From: Veillonella montpellierensis DSM 17217
GTDB lineage: Bacteria; Bacillota; Negativicutes; Veillonellales; Veillonellaceae
Direction of reading: 5' to 3'
Assembly (NCBI RefSeq): GCF_000426745.1
Contig: NZ_AUFY01000018.1
Location: 1-35,071, forward strand
DNA: 35,071 nt
A program made the position numbers and the translations under genes. Shown here piece after piece: positions 34,975-35,071 of this stretch (its first letter is position 1; each line of letters begins with the position of its first letter). The notes under the pieces were generated by a model. It was not told where the DNA came from. It saw only the letters and a list, made by a program, of their open reading frames with translations, and did no database searches.

Positions 34975-35071
34975 ATCTTGGAGAGTTTGATCCTGGCTCA
35001 GGACGAACGCTGGCGGCGTGCTTAACACATGCAAGTCGAACGAAGAGACATGGGAGCTTGCTCCTATGAAT
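34975..35071 (+). rRNA. rrs: 16S ribosomal RNA, 5' end (cut by window edge)
   Basis: The universal AGAGTTTGATCCTGGCTCAG begins at 34982. By Escherichia coli numbering that is position 8, so the mature end is near 34975. GACGAACGCTGGCGGCGTGC and the start of variable region 1 follow. The V1 sequence (GAAGAGACATGGGAGCTTGC) resembles Veillonella. The gene runs off the window. Confidence 0.97.

Overview
The window comes from a low-GC member of the Negativicutes, most likely Veillonella or a close relative. It has the replication-origin gene order of Firmicutes. It also encodes outer-membrane biology that ordinary Gram-positives lack: a TonB-dependent receptor ending in Phe and a periplasmic OmpH/Skp chaperone. 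The first 97 bases of a 16S rRNA gene at the right edge read like Veillonella. The species call is inference.

Layout, left to right. At 1-330 is the 5' end of an IS200-type transposase gene on the minus strand, with its regulatory hairpins. An AT-rich spacer leads to a TonB-dependent receptor (1117-3237) that is visibly richer in AT than its neighbours and has a strong promoter overlapped by a Fur-like box. From 3340 to 5467 dnaA sits between two clusters of DnaA boxes. The downstream cluster ends in paired boxes, a C-run and a DnaA-trio-like tract, so this is the probable chromosomal origin. The core run follows: dnaN, rlbA (S4), recF, a DciA-like protein with a zinc-ribbon extension, remB, gyrB, then lysP.

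From 13289 to 17947 the minus strand carries a small membrane protein and a methionine/one-carbon block: metF, a MetH lacking its reactivation domain, and a separate reactivation-domain protein. Between 17957 and 19418 there is no gene, but there is a degenerate seven-repeat CRISPR array of type I-F-like repeats (28-nt repeats, 32-nt spacers) with no cas genes in view. The plus strand then carries parA (with a perfect parS inside it), parB, hydF, a DUF4446 protein, an M23 peptidase, a corrinoid adenosyltransferase, a DUF2953 protein, a GerW/YtfJ relative and ompH.

From 27600 to 29758 a tightly packed minus-strand operon encodes a small siroheme/4Fe-4S reductase fused to two CxxC redox domains, an unrecognised protein with an internal repeat, and a cupin. 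Its promoter carries a perfect 20-bp palindrome in CRP/FNR format, placed exactly where a class II activator would sit. This operon is the best candidate for an undescribed system. To its right are an SfsA-DUF123 fusion, an 18-copy octanucleotide repeat, gyrA (about 20.6 kb from gyrB) and a two-promoter leader running into 16S rRNA.

How it fits together: replication initiation (DnaA, DnaN, RecF, DciA, gyrase), segregation (ParA/ParB/parS) and rRNA are co-oriented to the right of the putative origin. The methionine block needs methylcobalamin, while the adenosyltransferase makes adenosylcobalamin, so the organism is likely a corrinoid user. HydF implies an [FeFe]-hydrogenase elsewhere in the genome.
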